Assembly: GCF_958405655.1 (NCBI RefSeq)
Contig: NZ_CATYWO010000004.1
Coordinates: 1-64,000, forward strand
From: Ralstonia condita
GTDB lineage: Bacteria; Pseudomonadota; Gammaproteobacteria; Burkholderiales; Burkholderiaceae
Length of the DNA stretch: 64,000 nucleotides
Direction: 5' to 3'
Part shown: positions 34,355 to 41,877 of the stretch, piece by piece
Position numbering within the stretch: position 1 is the first letter of the stretch
How the letters are laid out: each line of letters opens with the position of its first letter
Position numbers and translations under genes: made by a program
Notes under the pieces: model-generated
What the model was told of the DNA's origin: nothing
What the model saw: the letters and a program-made list of their open reading frames with translations, nothing else
Database searches by the model: none

Positions 34355-35113
34355 CTACGACCCCTTTGCCGTCATCGCCGCGGCAGCGAGGAAGACCTCA
34401 TCGCTGCGGGACAACAAACCCTGCTTGCGTGCCGCCTCGATCAGATCGGGCCGCTTGCGCATCGTATTCAACAGCGCCTGCTGGCGACGCCACTTCTCTA
34501 TCTCGGCATGGTGGCCAGCCAGCAGCACATCGGGCACACGCATGCCTTCATACTCTTCCGGCCGCGTGTAGTGCGGGCAGTCGAGCAAACCGTTGACGAA
34601 ACTGTCCTGCACCGCCGATTGCGCATCGCCCAGCACACCGGGCAACTGCCGCACCACCGCGTCAATGACGGCCATTGCTGCGATCTCACCGCCGGAAAGG
34701 ACGAAATCACCGAGGCTGATCTCCTCGTCGACGCGGCGATCAACCAGGCGCTGATCAATCGCCTCGTAACGGCCGCACATCAGCGTGAGGGCTGGCAACT
34801 GCGCCAGCTCCATCACCCGCCGATGCGTGAGGGGCCGCCCCTGCGGCGACAACAGCACAACATGTGAAGCTGCCGGCGCCTGTGCCTCACGGATGGCATC
34901 GAGCGCAGCCTCCATCGGCTTGGCGAGCATCACCATTCCAGGGCCGCCGCCATACGGGCGATCGTCCACCGTCCGGTAGTTGTCGGACGTGAAATCGCGT
35001 GGGTTCCAGGTGCGCAACGTGTACACCTGCTGCTTGGCTGCCCGGCTGGTAATGCCCCAGTCCGTCAGCGCCCGAAACATCTCTGGGAACAGCGAGATGA
35101 CATCGAACTGCAT
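34355..35113 (-). CDS. trmD: tRNA (guanine-N1)-methyltransferase TrmD
   Basis: A 252-residue SPOUT methyltransferase that makes m1G37 in tRNAs. The trefoil-knot SAM motifs are LSPQGRPLTHRRV near residue 88 and LMCGRYEAIDQRL near 115. SLGDFVLSGGEIAAMAVIDAVVR near 136 carries the catalytic Asp region. ATG at 35113 has GGAG upstream; an ATG at 35134 is only 2 bases beyond the rimM stop and lacks a site. Confidence 0.96.
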   Translation of the reverse strand: MQFDVISLFPEMFRALTDWGITSRAAKQQVYTLRTWNPRDFTSDNYRTVDDRPYGGGPGMVMLAKPMEAALDAIREAQAPAASHVVLLSPQGRPLTHRRVMELAQLPALTLMCGRYEAIDQRLVDRRVDEEISLGDFVLSGGEIAAMAVIDAVVRQLPGVLGDAQSAVQDSFVNGLLDCPHYTRPEEYEGMRVPDVLLAGHHAEIEKWRRQQALLNTMRKRPDLIEAARKQGLLSRSDEVFLAAAAMTAKGS

Positions 35114-35136
35114 CGCCGAATTCTCCGGCCGCATGT

Positions 35137-35778
35137 TCAGTAATCCAGACCCCAGTCGACGACGATGCGCTTACCCGCCACATCCACCGACTTCACGTAC
35201 ACCTCGACAAACGGCACCAACCGCTCGGCGCCATCCTCATCCACGATGCGCAGAATCTGATGCGCGCCGTTGTCGATCAGGCCAGCCACTGTCCCGAGCG
35301 TTTCCTGCTGCTCGTTGACCACGGTGGCGCCAATCAGATCGACCCAATAGAACTCATCGTCCTCTGGCTCGGGAAAATCAGCCCGACTGACCCACACCGC
35401 ACAACCGCGCAGCGCCTCGGCGACATTGCGATCGGGTACCGCCGACGATCCGGCGACCACCGTGCCACTGTGCTCGCGCGACGTATTGACAGGAAATACC
35501 CGCCAGTCCGTCGATGCTCCCGGCGCGCCAGCTGCAGGCTTCAGCCACCAGATCCGGGCGTTCAGGAGTGCGTCGGCATCGCCATGCGGCTGGACTTTGA
35601 TCCAGCCGCGAATTCCGTAGGCGCCGCCCACAAAACCGACCTCGACCAGATCATCGGGCAGTGACGGATTGGCGCGCGAGCCCGGCCGCATGGCCTGCAA
35701 GCGCTCCGTCACCTTTTGTGAGGCAGCCTCTGCAGCTTTGGCAGCGGGGCCGGGGCGCGTCGATGTTGGGCGCGTCAC
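35137..35778 (-). CDS. rimM: ribosome maturation factor RimM
   Basis: A 213-residue 30S maturation factor that binds S19. An unusual N-terminal extension of about 40 Ala/Ser/Arg-rich residues precedes the RimM domain (VEVGFVGGAYGIRGWIKV, about residue 45); the PRC-barrel part has EFYWVDLIGATVVN near 140 and ends RIVVDWGLDY. The frame starts with GTG at 35778, 46 bases after rpsP. A later ATG at 35691 would trim most of the extension and is a real alternative. Confidence 0.93.
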   Translation of the reverse strand: MTRPTSTRPGPAAKAAEAASQKVTERLQAMRPGSRANPSLPDDLVEVGFVGGAYGIRGWIKVQPHGDADALLNARIWWLKPAAGAPGASTDWRVFPVNTSREHSGTVVAGSSAVPDRNVAEALRGCAVWVSRADFPEPEDDEFYWVDLIGATVVNEQQETLGTVAGLIDNGAHQILRIVDEDGAERLVPFVEVYVKSVDVAGKRIVVDWGLDY

Positions 35779-35824
35779 GGCAGGATGTGCGCGGACGGCA
35801 CCGTCGATCGACGCATGCTAAAAC

Positions 35825-36079
35825 TTAGGCAGCGACTTTCTTCGCGCCTTCCTTCACCAGACGAGCAACCGTCGGCGACAGTTGCGCGCCCACGCCTTGC
35901 CAGTAGGTCAGGCGGTCTTGGGCAATGCGCAGACCTTCTTCGCCGTCAGTGGCGAGAGGATTGTAGAAACCGACGCGCTCGATGAAACGGCCGTCACGGC
36001 GGTTACGCGAGTCGGTCGCAACGATATTGAAGAACGGGCGCTTCTTGGAGCCACCGCGGGCCAGACGGATCACGACCAT
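35825..36079 (-). CDS. rpsP: 30S ribosomal protein S16
   Basis: An 84-residue S16, essential for 30S assembly. MVVIRLARGGSKKRPFFNIV is the standard S16 N-terminus and GFYNP with LRIAQDRLTYWQGVGAQLS follow. AAGGA lies 8 bases before the ATG. First gene of the rpsP-rimM-trmD-rplS operon, behind a good sigma-70 promoter. Confidence 0.97.
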   Translation of the reverse strand: MVVIRLARGGSKKRPFFNIVATDSRNRRDGRFIERVGFYNPLATDGEEGLRIAQDRLTYWQGVGAQLSPTVARLVKEGAKKVAA

Positions 36080-36125
36080 GGATCTTTTCCTTGAAAAACT
36101 GGGTATGCGTACAGAGAAACGCGAA

Positions 36126-36154
36126 AGTATAGCCCAATTTTCCAGACCAAACAA
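36126..36154 (-). promoter_or_regulatory. sigma-70 promoter of the rpsP operon
   Basis: On the minus strand: TTGTTT, 17 bp, TATACT, about 46 bases before the rpsP ATG. Confidence 0.7.
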
Positions 36155-36185
36155 ACACTTAGACTCAGTGCGACAGCACTGCGGC

Positions 36186-37298
36186 ATGCAGGCGTGGTGC
36201 GGGCAGCACGCTGGAGCCGCCCTGATGTGCCTGGCGTGGCTGGTCACCGCGTCGCCCGCGCAGGCAACATTGCCGATCGAGACCCTGCGCGTGCCGCCCG
36301 GCTTCCACGTCGACGTACTGACCGCCGAGACGCCTGCCGCGCGGGAGATGGCGCTCTCTCCGGCCGGCATCCTGTATGTGGGAAGCAAGGCGGGCAACGT
36401 GTACGCGCTGCCGCTACAGACGGCTGGCGCGCGCGTGCGCGTGGTGGCTTCAGGGTTGCTGTTGCCGGTCGGCGTGGCGTGGCACGGCGGCAGCCTCTAT
36501 GTGTCGGCCGTGTCACGCGTAGTGAGGCTCGATGACATCGACAAACGCCTGGACAACCCACCCCAGCCCGTCGTCGTGACCGACAAGCTGCCCGCCGAGA
36601 CCCACCACGGCGCGAGATTCATTGCCTTTGGCCCCGACGGCAAGCTGTATGTGCCGATCGGCGCGCCATGCAACATCTGCCGCCCCGACGAAAACCGGTA
36701 CGCCAACATCCTCCGGATGAACGCCGACGGCAGCGGCAAGGAGCTGGTTGCGCGCGGCATCCGCAACACGGTTGGCTTCGATTGGCATCCCGTCACACAC
36801 GCGCTGTGGTTCACCGACAACGGACGTGACCTCATGGGCGACGACGTACCCGACGACGAACTGAACCGCGTCACCGCTCCCAATCCACACTTTGGCTATC
36901 CGTTCTGTCACGCCGGCAACGTCTCCGACCCCGAATTCGGCGCAGGACACCCTTGCAGCAACTATGTCCCGCCCGTAGCCAAACTTGGCGCTCACGTGGC
37001 TGCGTTGGGCATGCGCTTCTATACGGGCAACCGCTTTCCGGCGGACTACCGCAACAACATCTTCATCGCCGAGCACGGCTCGTGGAACCGCTCGTCGAAG
37101 GTGGGCTACCGGATCGTGCGTGTCGCGCTTGACCAGGCGGGCAACGTCATCAAGCAGGAGCCCTTCGTGCAGGGCTGGCTGCAAGGCGAACGCGCCTGGG
37201 GGCGCCCCACCGATGTGCTGGTCGCACCCGACGGCAGCCTGCTCGTGACCGACGATTACGCAGGCGCTGTGTATCGCATCCGCTACACGGGAAAATGA
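36186..37298 (+). CDS. PQQ-dependent sugar (sorbosone-type) dehydrogenase
   Basis: A 370-residue exported beta-propeller enzyme. A signal peptide ends near SPAQA at residue 28. The propeller repeats carry FGPDGKLYVPIGAPCNICRPDENRYANILRMNADG near 160, GFDWHPVTHALWFTDNGRD near 200 and EHGSWNRSSKVGYRIVRV near 295, as in PQQ-dependent soluble aldose/sorbosone dehydrogenases. A cysteine pair CNIC sits beside the presumed PQQ site. Substrate cannot be told from sequence. Divergent from rpsP; ATG at 36186 chosen because it gives the signal peptide. Confidence 0.88.
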   Translation: MQAWCGQHAGAALMCLAWLVTASPAQATLPIETLRVPPGFHVDVLTAETPAAREMALSPAGILYVGSKAGNVYALPLQTAGARVRVVASGLLLPVGVAWHGGSLYVSAVSRVVRLDDIDKRLDNPPQPVVVTDKLPAETHHGARFIAFGPDGKLYVPIGAPCNICRPDENRYANILRMNADGSGKELVARGIRNTVGFDWHPVTHALWFTDNGRDLMGDDVPDDELNRVTAPNPHFGYPFCHAGNVSDPEFGAGHPCSNYVPPVAKLGAHVAALGMRFYTGNRFPADYRNNIFIAEHGSWNRSSKVGYRIVRVALDQAGNVIKQEPFVQGWLQGERAWGRPTDVLVAPDGSLLVTDDYAGAVYRIRYTGK

Positions 37299-37341
37299 CA
37301 CCCATCGTCCGGCGTCCGAGCCATGCACGAGGGAAACATCT

Positions 37342-37401
37342 CGTTACATGGGTAACGTTCGGACAGTGGATGCGGCATGAGTGAAGCCTTACATTGGTAG
37401 C
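37342..37401 (+). promoter_or_regulatory. paired operator-like repeats upstream of a secreted protein gene
   Basis: TTACATGGGTAAC (37344-37356, itself inside the inverted repeat CGTTAC-ATGG-GTAACG) recurs as TTACATTGGTAGC at 37389-37401, spaced 45 bases start to start. The pattern suggests tandem binding of a response regulator. No regulator is encoded nearby. Confidence 0.4.
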
Positions 37402-37488
37402 CATGAACACGCGCCTCCGGCTCTCTCCGGTACGAGACATGCATGGGGTGCGTGGCACTTTCGAACCCTTGTCCGACAGGAGATAGCC

Positions 37489-37887
37489 ATGCAGATCCGC
37501 GCATTGCTTCGCCCCTTGGCGGCGGGTGTTCTGATCGTCGCCTCCGCGGGCGCTTTGGCTGCCAACGCATCGGCGCGTCAGGCTGCCGCCGCTTTTCCAG
37601 AACCGACGATGCCCGCCTGGACCGAAGCCTCCGCGGCTGCGCCATACGGACGATCGATGGTCGCGCAGGTTTTCTTCGTTGATGCCCGCGGTGCACAGGC
37701 AGCGCGCATCCGTGAGCAAATGGAGCGCATGGAGGCGCGGGCCCCCCCCGACGACCGCCTCAACGGCCGCGTGCAACCCCATGAGGGTGGTGGCCGCGGA
37801 GACTGGCAGCAGCAACAGGAACGCTTCCGGCAGGAGCGCGGCACCGGCGACCAGGGCGGCAATTGGCGCGGCTCACGCCGGGGCTAA
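37489..37887 (+). CDS. small secreted protein, Gln/Arg/Gly-rich C-terminus
   Basis: A 132-residue protein of unknown function. A signal peptide (residues 1 to about 24-29, MQIRALLRPLAAG onward, ending near ALAANASA) is followed by a short folded-looking segment and a helical stretch AARIREQMERMEARAPP. The tail of about 40 residues is rich in Gly, Gln and Arg. AGGAG lies 7 bases before the ATG. It stands alone, with paired repeats about 90-145 bases upstream, so it may belong to an envelope stress or two-component regulon. Confidence 0.7.
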   Translation: MQIRALLRPLAAGVLIVASAGALAANASARQAAAAFPEPTMPAWTEASAAAPYGRSMVAQVFFVDARGAQAARIREQMERMEARAPPDDRLNGRVQPHEGGGRGDWQQQQERFRQERGTGDQGGNWRGSRRG

Positions 37888-38128
37888 GGCGACCGGGCCA
37901 CCCCATTTTTGCCTCATAGCGTCCCAGGCTGCTGCAAGATTTCACCGCGTCGATGAGCGTGCCCTCTCTGCGGCCCGTGCGGGTTGAGTGACCGGGCCTC
38001 TTCCGCCAGCACTGCATCGCAGTGTTGCGCACGTCACGCCGGATGGACGGCCCGCACCGCACCCTGCCGAGACAGATTGAATCCGTTCCTGGTGACGGTC
38101 GCGAATGCGCCGGGATTCAGGTTGGGCG

Positions 38129-38134
38129 TAGAAT
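38129..38134 (+). promoter_or_regulatory. -10 element upstream of the TM2 gene
   Basis: TAGAAT followed by GCGCGG, 41 bases before the ATG at 38176. Confidence 0.35.
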
Positions 38135-38175
38135 GCGCGGCGCGATGTTGCCCTGCCGTTTCTTCTGCGCCCGCC

Positions 38176-38631
38176 ATGCCGACAACTGCTCTTCAGAGAA
38201 AATCCAAGCTGCTTACCGTGCTGCTCGCCTTCCTGCTCGGCAGCGTGGGAGCGCATCGCTTTTACCTCAAGGGCCGGCGAGACTTCTGGGCGTGGACACA
38301 AGTGATCGCCATGGTCCTCGGAGCGATCGGCGTGACGCTGCTATGGACGACGCAGCGTGCCAGCACGCCGGGTTGGATCTGCGCGATTGTCGGCGGGACC
38401 TCCGTGCTGGCGGGCTATCTGTCTGCCCTCGTCTATGGGCTGCGCGCCGATGAAAAATGGGATGCCCAATTCAACGCCGACGGCACGCCTACCCGCTCCG
38501 GGTGGCCCGTTGTGCTGTTGAGCATCCTGACGCTCATGATCGGCACCGCTCTACTGATGGCCGGGCTCGCCATCACTTTCCAGACATACTTCGAAACACA
38601 GGTACAGGCTGCGAAAGAACTGTCGCAGTAG
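38176..38631 (+). CDS. TM2 domain-containing membrane protein
   Basis: A 151-residue membrane protein. The N-terminal helix pair has the TM2 pattern LLAFLLGSVGAHRFYLKGRRDFWAW (about residues 15-40). One or two further helices follow, about 45-60 and 65-90, and there is a last helix at about 115-140. TM2 proteins are widespread but their role is unknown. ATG at 38176 follows a promoter-like TAGAAT. Its stop codon abuts the stop of the convergent radical SAM gene. Confidence 0.8.
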   Translation: MPTTALQRKSKLLTVLLAFLLGSVGAHRFYLKGRRDFWAWTQVIAMVLGAIGVTLLWTTQRASTPGWICAIVGGTSVLAGYLSALVYGLRADEKWDAQFNADGTPTRSGWPVVLLSILTLMIGTALLMAGLAITFQTYFETQVQAAKELSQ

Positions 38632-39756
38632 TCAAAACAAGCTGCCCTGGCGCTCGTCGACCGGCATCCCCGGTTTGACGGACCGCGCGGGCGGCTTGAA
38701 CTGCGACGTGTCGAGGACCAGATCGTTGTAACGCTGGAAATGGAAGCCCAGCCTGTCGGCCGCCTTGTAGAAACGTTGGCGCAGCAGGTCGGCCCAAATG
38801 CCCGTGCCATGCATGCGCGTTGCAAAATCAGCCTTGTAGTCCTGACCGCCGTGCAGGTCGCGCACGCGGTTCATCACGCGTTGCGCGCGGTCGGGAAAAT
38901 GCGCCATCAGCCAATCCTGGAACACGATGTTCAGCTCGTTCGGTAAGCGCAACACGATGTAACTGGCATAGGTAGCGCCTGCCTCCCGCGAAGCCTCCAG
39001 TATCTGCTCCATGTGACCATCGGTGATGAAGGGGATCATCGGCGCGACGCTCACGCCAACCGGAATGCCCGCTTCGGCCAGCGTGCGGATCGTGCGCAGG
39101 CGGCGCGAGGGTGCGGCGGCACGCGGCTCCAGCTTGCGCGCGAGATCGGCGTCGAGCGTGGTGATCGTGACGGCCGCGACGGCGAGATGCTTCGCCGCCA
39201 TCGGCGCGAGCAGATCGATATCGCGCTCAATCAAGGATGACTTGGTGATCAGTCCCACCGGATGGTCGCAATCGTGAAGCACCTGCAACACCTCACGCGT
39301 AATCCGCAGGTCGCGCTCGATGGGCTGATAGGCGTCCGTGTTCACGCCCAGCGCGATCGCTTCGCAGCGATAGCCGGGCTTGGCCAGCGTCTCGCGCAGC
39401 ACCTGGGCAGCGTTTGTCTTGGCGAATAGCCTGGTCTCGAAATCCAGACCAGGTGACAGTTCCAGGTAAGCGTGTGTCGGCCGGGCAAAGCAATACACGC
39501 AACCGTGCTCACACCCACGATACGGGTTTAAAGAAACGCTAAACGGAACGTCGGGCGACTGATTGTGGCTGAGAATCGAACGCGCACGCTCCACGCAGAC
39601 ACTGGTGTCAACGCGCGGTGGCATGTCCTCCGGGTCCGTCTGGCCGACCAGCGGTTGCCAGCCGTCGTCAACGCGCGCGCGTTCCTCGCGTTCAAAGCGG
39701 CCTGGCAGGTTGGAAGTGGCGCCGCGCCCCTTGCGTAGGGCATGGCGATCGGACAT
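38632..39756 (-). CDS. PA0069 family radical SAM protein
   Basis: A 374-residue radical SAM enzyme of the PA0069/Rv2578c family. The iron-sulfur motif is CxxxCxxC within NPYRGCEHGCVYCFARPTH near residue 80. The N-terminal GRGATSNLPGRFE and the later SLIERDIDLLAPMA and SVAPMIPFITD segments are typical. These proteins resemble spore photoproduct lyase-like enzymes but the reaction is unknown. No partner gene is adjacent. Confidence 0.88.
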   Translation of the reverse strand: MSDRHALRKGRGATSNLPGRFEREERARVDDGWQPLVGQTDPEDMPPRVDTSVCVERARSILSHNQSPDVPFSVSLNPYRGCEHGCVYCFARPTHAYLELSPGLDFETRLFAKTNAAQVLRETLAKPGYRCEAIALGVNTDAYQPIERDLRITREVLQVLHDCDHPVGLITKSSLIERDIDLLAPMAAKHLAVAAVTITTLDADLARKLEPRAAAPSRRLRTIRTLAEAGIPVGVSVAPMIPFITDGHMEQILEASREAGATYASYIVLRLPNELNIVFQDWLMAHFPDRAQRVMNRVRDLHGGQDYKADFATRMHGTGIWADLLRQRFYKAADRLGFHFQRYNDLVLDTSQFKPPARSVKPGMPVDERQGSLF

Positions 39757-39902
39757 GTCGGGCACAGCGATCAGTAGGACGAGAGGACGGGAGGACCGGG
39801 ATCCGGGGCTTTCCGATCGTATCGCATCGGCCCGCGCTGCGCAGTGCTTGGCGTTGGCTACGACTGCCCCGGGATCCAGGCGATTTGAAGGGCATCCCCA
39901 CG

Positions 39903-40400
39903 TCACTGCCCTCCTTCCGTCACGTCGATGGCGAGGGTCTCCTTGATTTCTTCCATCACGATGTAGCTCTTGGACTGCACGGCGCCCGGCAACTGCAACA
40001 GGATGTCGCCGAGCAGCCGGCGGTACTCGCTCATTTCGCGGATGCGTGCCTTGATGAGGTAATCGAAATCACCCGAAACGAGGTGGCACTCAAGCACTTC
40101 GGGGATCCGCAGCACCTCGCGACGGAATTGCTCGAACATGTTGCCGGACTTGCTGCCCAGGCTGATCTCGACGAACACCAGCAGCGAAGCACCCAGCATG
40201 GCGGGATTCAACCGCGCGTAGTAACCGAGGATGAAGCCTTCGCGCTCCAGGCGTTTGACACGCTCGATGCACGGCGTGATGGTCAAGCCGACTGCCTCGG
40301 ACAGCTCCTTCATCGACAGCCGCCCGTCCTTTTGCAGGAGGTCAAGGATGCGGCGATCGAGCTTATCAAGGGCGCGGACGGGCTTGCGCTGGGTTCGCAT
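39903..40400 (-). CDS. Lrp/AsnC family transcriptional regulator
   Basis: A 165-residue regulator: an N-terminal winged helix-turn-helix (LDKLDRRILDLLQKDGRLSMKELSEAVGLT, about residues 11-40) and a C-terminal amino-acid sensing domain with GDFDYLIKARI near 110. It closely resembles Lrp. It is divergent from dadA, so it most likely controls D/L-alanine catabolism as DadR-type regulators do. A perfect 9-bp inverted repeat lies 31-55 bases upstream of its start and fits an operator acting on both genes. Confidence 0.93.
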   Translation of the reverse strand: MRTQRKPVRALDKLDRRILDLLQKDGRLSMKELSEAVGLTITPCIERVKRLEREGFILGYYARLNPAMLGASLLVFVEISLGSKSGNMFEQFRREVLRIPEVLECHLVSGDFDYLIKARIREMSEYRRLLGDILLQLPGAVQSKSYIVMEEIKETLAIDVTEGGQ

Positions 40401-40430
40401 GATCAAACACCTCAAAATCGCAATAGTTTC

Positions 40431-40455
40431 TGTTTCTGTCAAATATACAGAAACA
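40431..40455. promoter_or_regulatory. inverted repeat between lrp-type regulator and dadA (probable operator)
   Basis: TGTTTCTGT-CAAATAT-ACAGAAACA, perfect 9-bp arms with AT-rich centre. A weaker CGATAG/CTATCG repeat follows at 40477-40494. Divergent position between an Lrp-type gene and dadA makes it the likely binding site of that regulator. Confidence 0.6.
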
Positions 40456-40520
40456 ATTACTAGAGTTGTACGAATACGATAGCGACATCTATCGTGATTG
40501 CATCTCCGGGGAGTATGACC

Positions 40521-41810
40521 ATGCGCGTGCTTGTTCTTGGCAGCGGCGTTATCGGCGTGACCAGCGCCTATTACCTGGCCCGCGCTGGCCATGAAGTCAC
40601 CGTGGTCGACCGCGAAGCCGGGCCGGCCCTGGATACGAGCTTTGCCAATGCGGGGCAGATTTCGCCGGGCTATGCGTCGCCGTGGGCCGCGCCGGGCGTG
40701 CCGCTCAAGGCCATCAAATGGATGTTCCAACAGCATGCGCCGCTGTCCATTCGCCCTGACGGCACCCTCTTCCAACTGAAGTGGATGTGGCAGATGCTGC
40801 GCAATTGCGACGCGGCCAGCTATGCGCAGAACAAGGAACGGATGGTTCGCCTGGCGGAATACAGCCGCGACTGCATCCGCGATCTGCGCGCCGAGACCAG
40901 CATCGCCTACGAAGGGCGCCAGCAAGGCACGCTTCAAGTCTTCCGCACCCAGCAACAACTCGACAGCGCCGCGAAAGATATCGCCGTGCTCGAACGCGCT
41001 GGCGTGCCGTACGAACTGCTTTCGCGCGATGACCTCGTGCGCAGTGAACCGGGCCTGGCCGCCACCCGCCACAAGCTGGCTGGCGGTCTACGCCTGCCCA
41101 ACGACGAAACGGGCGACTGCCAGCTCTTCACCACACGCCTCGCGGCGATGGCTGAGGCGATGGGCGTGCGCTTCCGTTTCAACAGCAATATCAACAGCCT
41201 GATCATCAGGAACGACGCCGTACGCGGCGCGCTGGTGGATGGCCAACCGGTCGAAGCCGACCTTGTGGTCGTGGCACTCGGCAGCTACAGCACCCCCTTC
41301 CTGAAGCATCTGGTGGGCGTGCCGGTGTATCCGCTCAAGGGCTTCTCGATCACGGTACCCATGACGGACGCCAGCAAGAGCCCGGTGTCCACCGTGCTCG
41401 ACGAAACGTACAAGGTGGCCGTCACGCGTTTCGATGACCGCATTCGCGTGGGTGGCATGGCACAGATCGTCGGCTACGACAAGCGGCTGGACCCGGCCAA
41501 GCGCAAGACCCTGGAATTCGTCGTCAACGATCTCTTTCCGGGCGGGGGCGATGTCTCACGCGCCTCGTTCTGGACCGGCCTGCGACCGATGACGCCGGAC
41601 GGCACGCCGATTGTCGGACCGACGCCCGTGCGCGGTCTCTGGCTCAACACCGGCCACGGCACGCTGGGTTGGACGATGGCGTGTGGCTCGGGCAGGTTGT
41701 TGGCGGATCTGGTATCGGGCCGGTCGCCCGCCATCCGCTCGGATGATCTGTCGGTCTATCGCTACCTTGGTGGAGCACGGCAACCCGCGACGCAACCCGC
41801 GTTGGCCTGA
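40521..41810 (+). CDS. dadA: D-amino acid dehydrogenase small subunit
   Basis: A 429-residue FAD enzyme that oxidises D-alanine and other D-amino acids to oxo acids, feeding electrons to the respiratory chain. The FAD motif is VLGSGVIGVTSAYYLARAGHEVTVVDRE at the N-terminus. SFANAGQISPGYASPWAAPGVP near residue 43 and FWTGLRPMTPDGTPIVGPTP near 350 are DadA-typical. GGGGAG lies 8 bases before the ATG at 40521. No racemase gene (dadX) is adjacent; a bidirectional terminator follows. Confidence 0.95.
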   Translation: MRVLVLGSGVIGVTSAYYLARAGHEVTVVDREAGPALDTSFANAGQISPGYASPWAAPGVPLKAIKWMFQQHAPLSIRPDGTLFQLKWMWQMLRNCDAASYAQNKERMVRLAEYSRDCIRDLRAETSIAYEGRQQGTLQVFRTQQQLDSAAKDIAVLERAGVPYELLSRDDLVRSEPGLAATRHKLAGGLRLPNDETGDCQLFTTRLAAMAEAMGVRFRFNSNINSLIIRNDAVRGALVDGQPVEADLVVVALGSYSTPFLKHLVGVPVYPLKGFSITVPMTDASKSPVSTVLDETYKVAVTRFDDRIRVGGMAQIVGYDKRLDPAKRKTLEFVVNDLFPGGGDVSRASFWTGLRPMTPDGTPIVGPTPVRGLWLNTGHGTLGWTMACGSGRLLADLVSGRSPAIRSDDLSVYRYLGGARQPATQPALA

Positions 41811-41830
41811 TCTCTCACGCCGCGCCAAAC

Positions 41831-41859
41831 AGAAAGGGAGGCCGAAGCCTCCCTTTTCT
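41831..41859. terminator. bidirectional terminator between dadA and the acyl-CoA dehydrogenase gene
   Basis: AGAAAGGGAGGC-CGAA-GCCTCCCTTTTCT between convergent genes. Confidence 0.88.
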
Positions 41860-41877
41860 GATGCCGGCAGATGTCGG

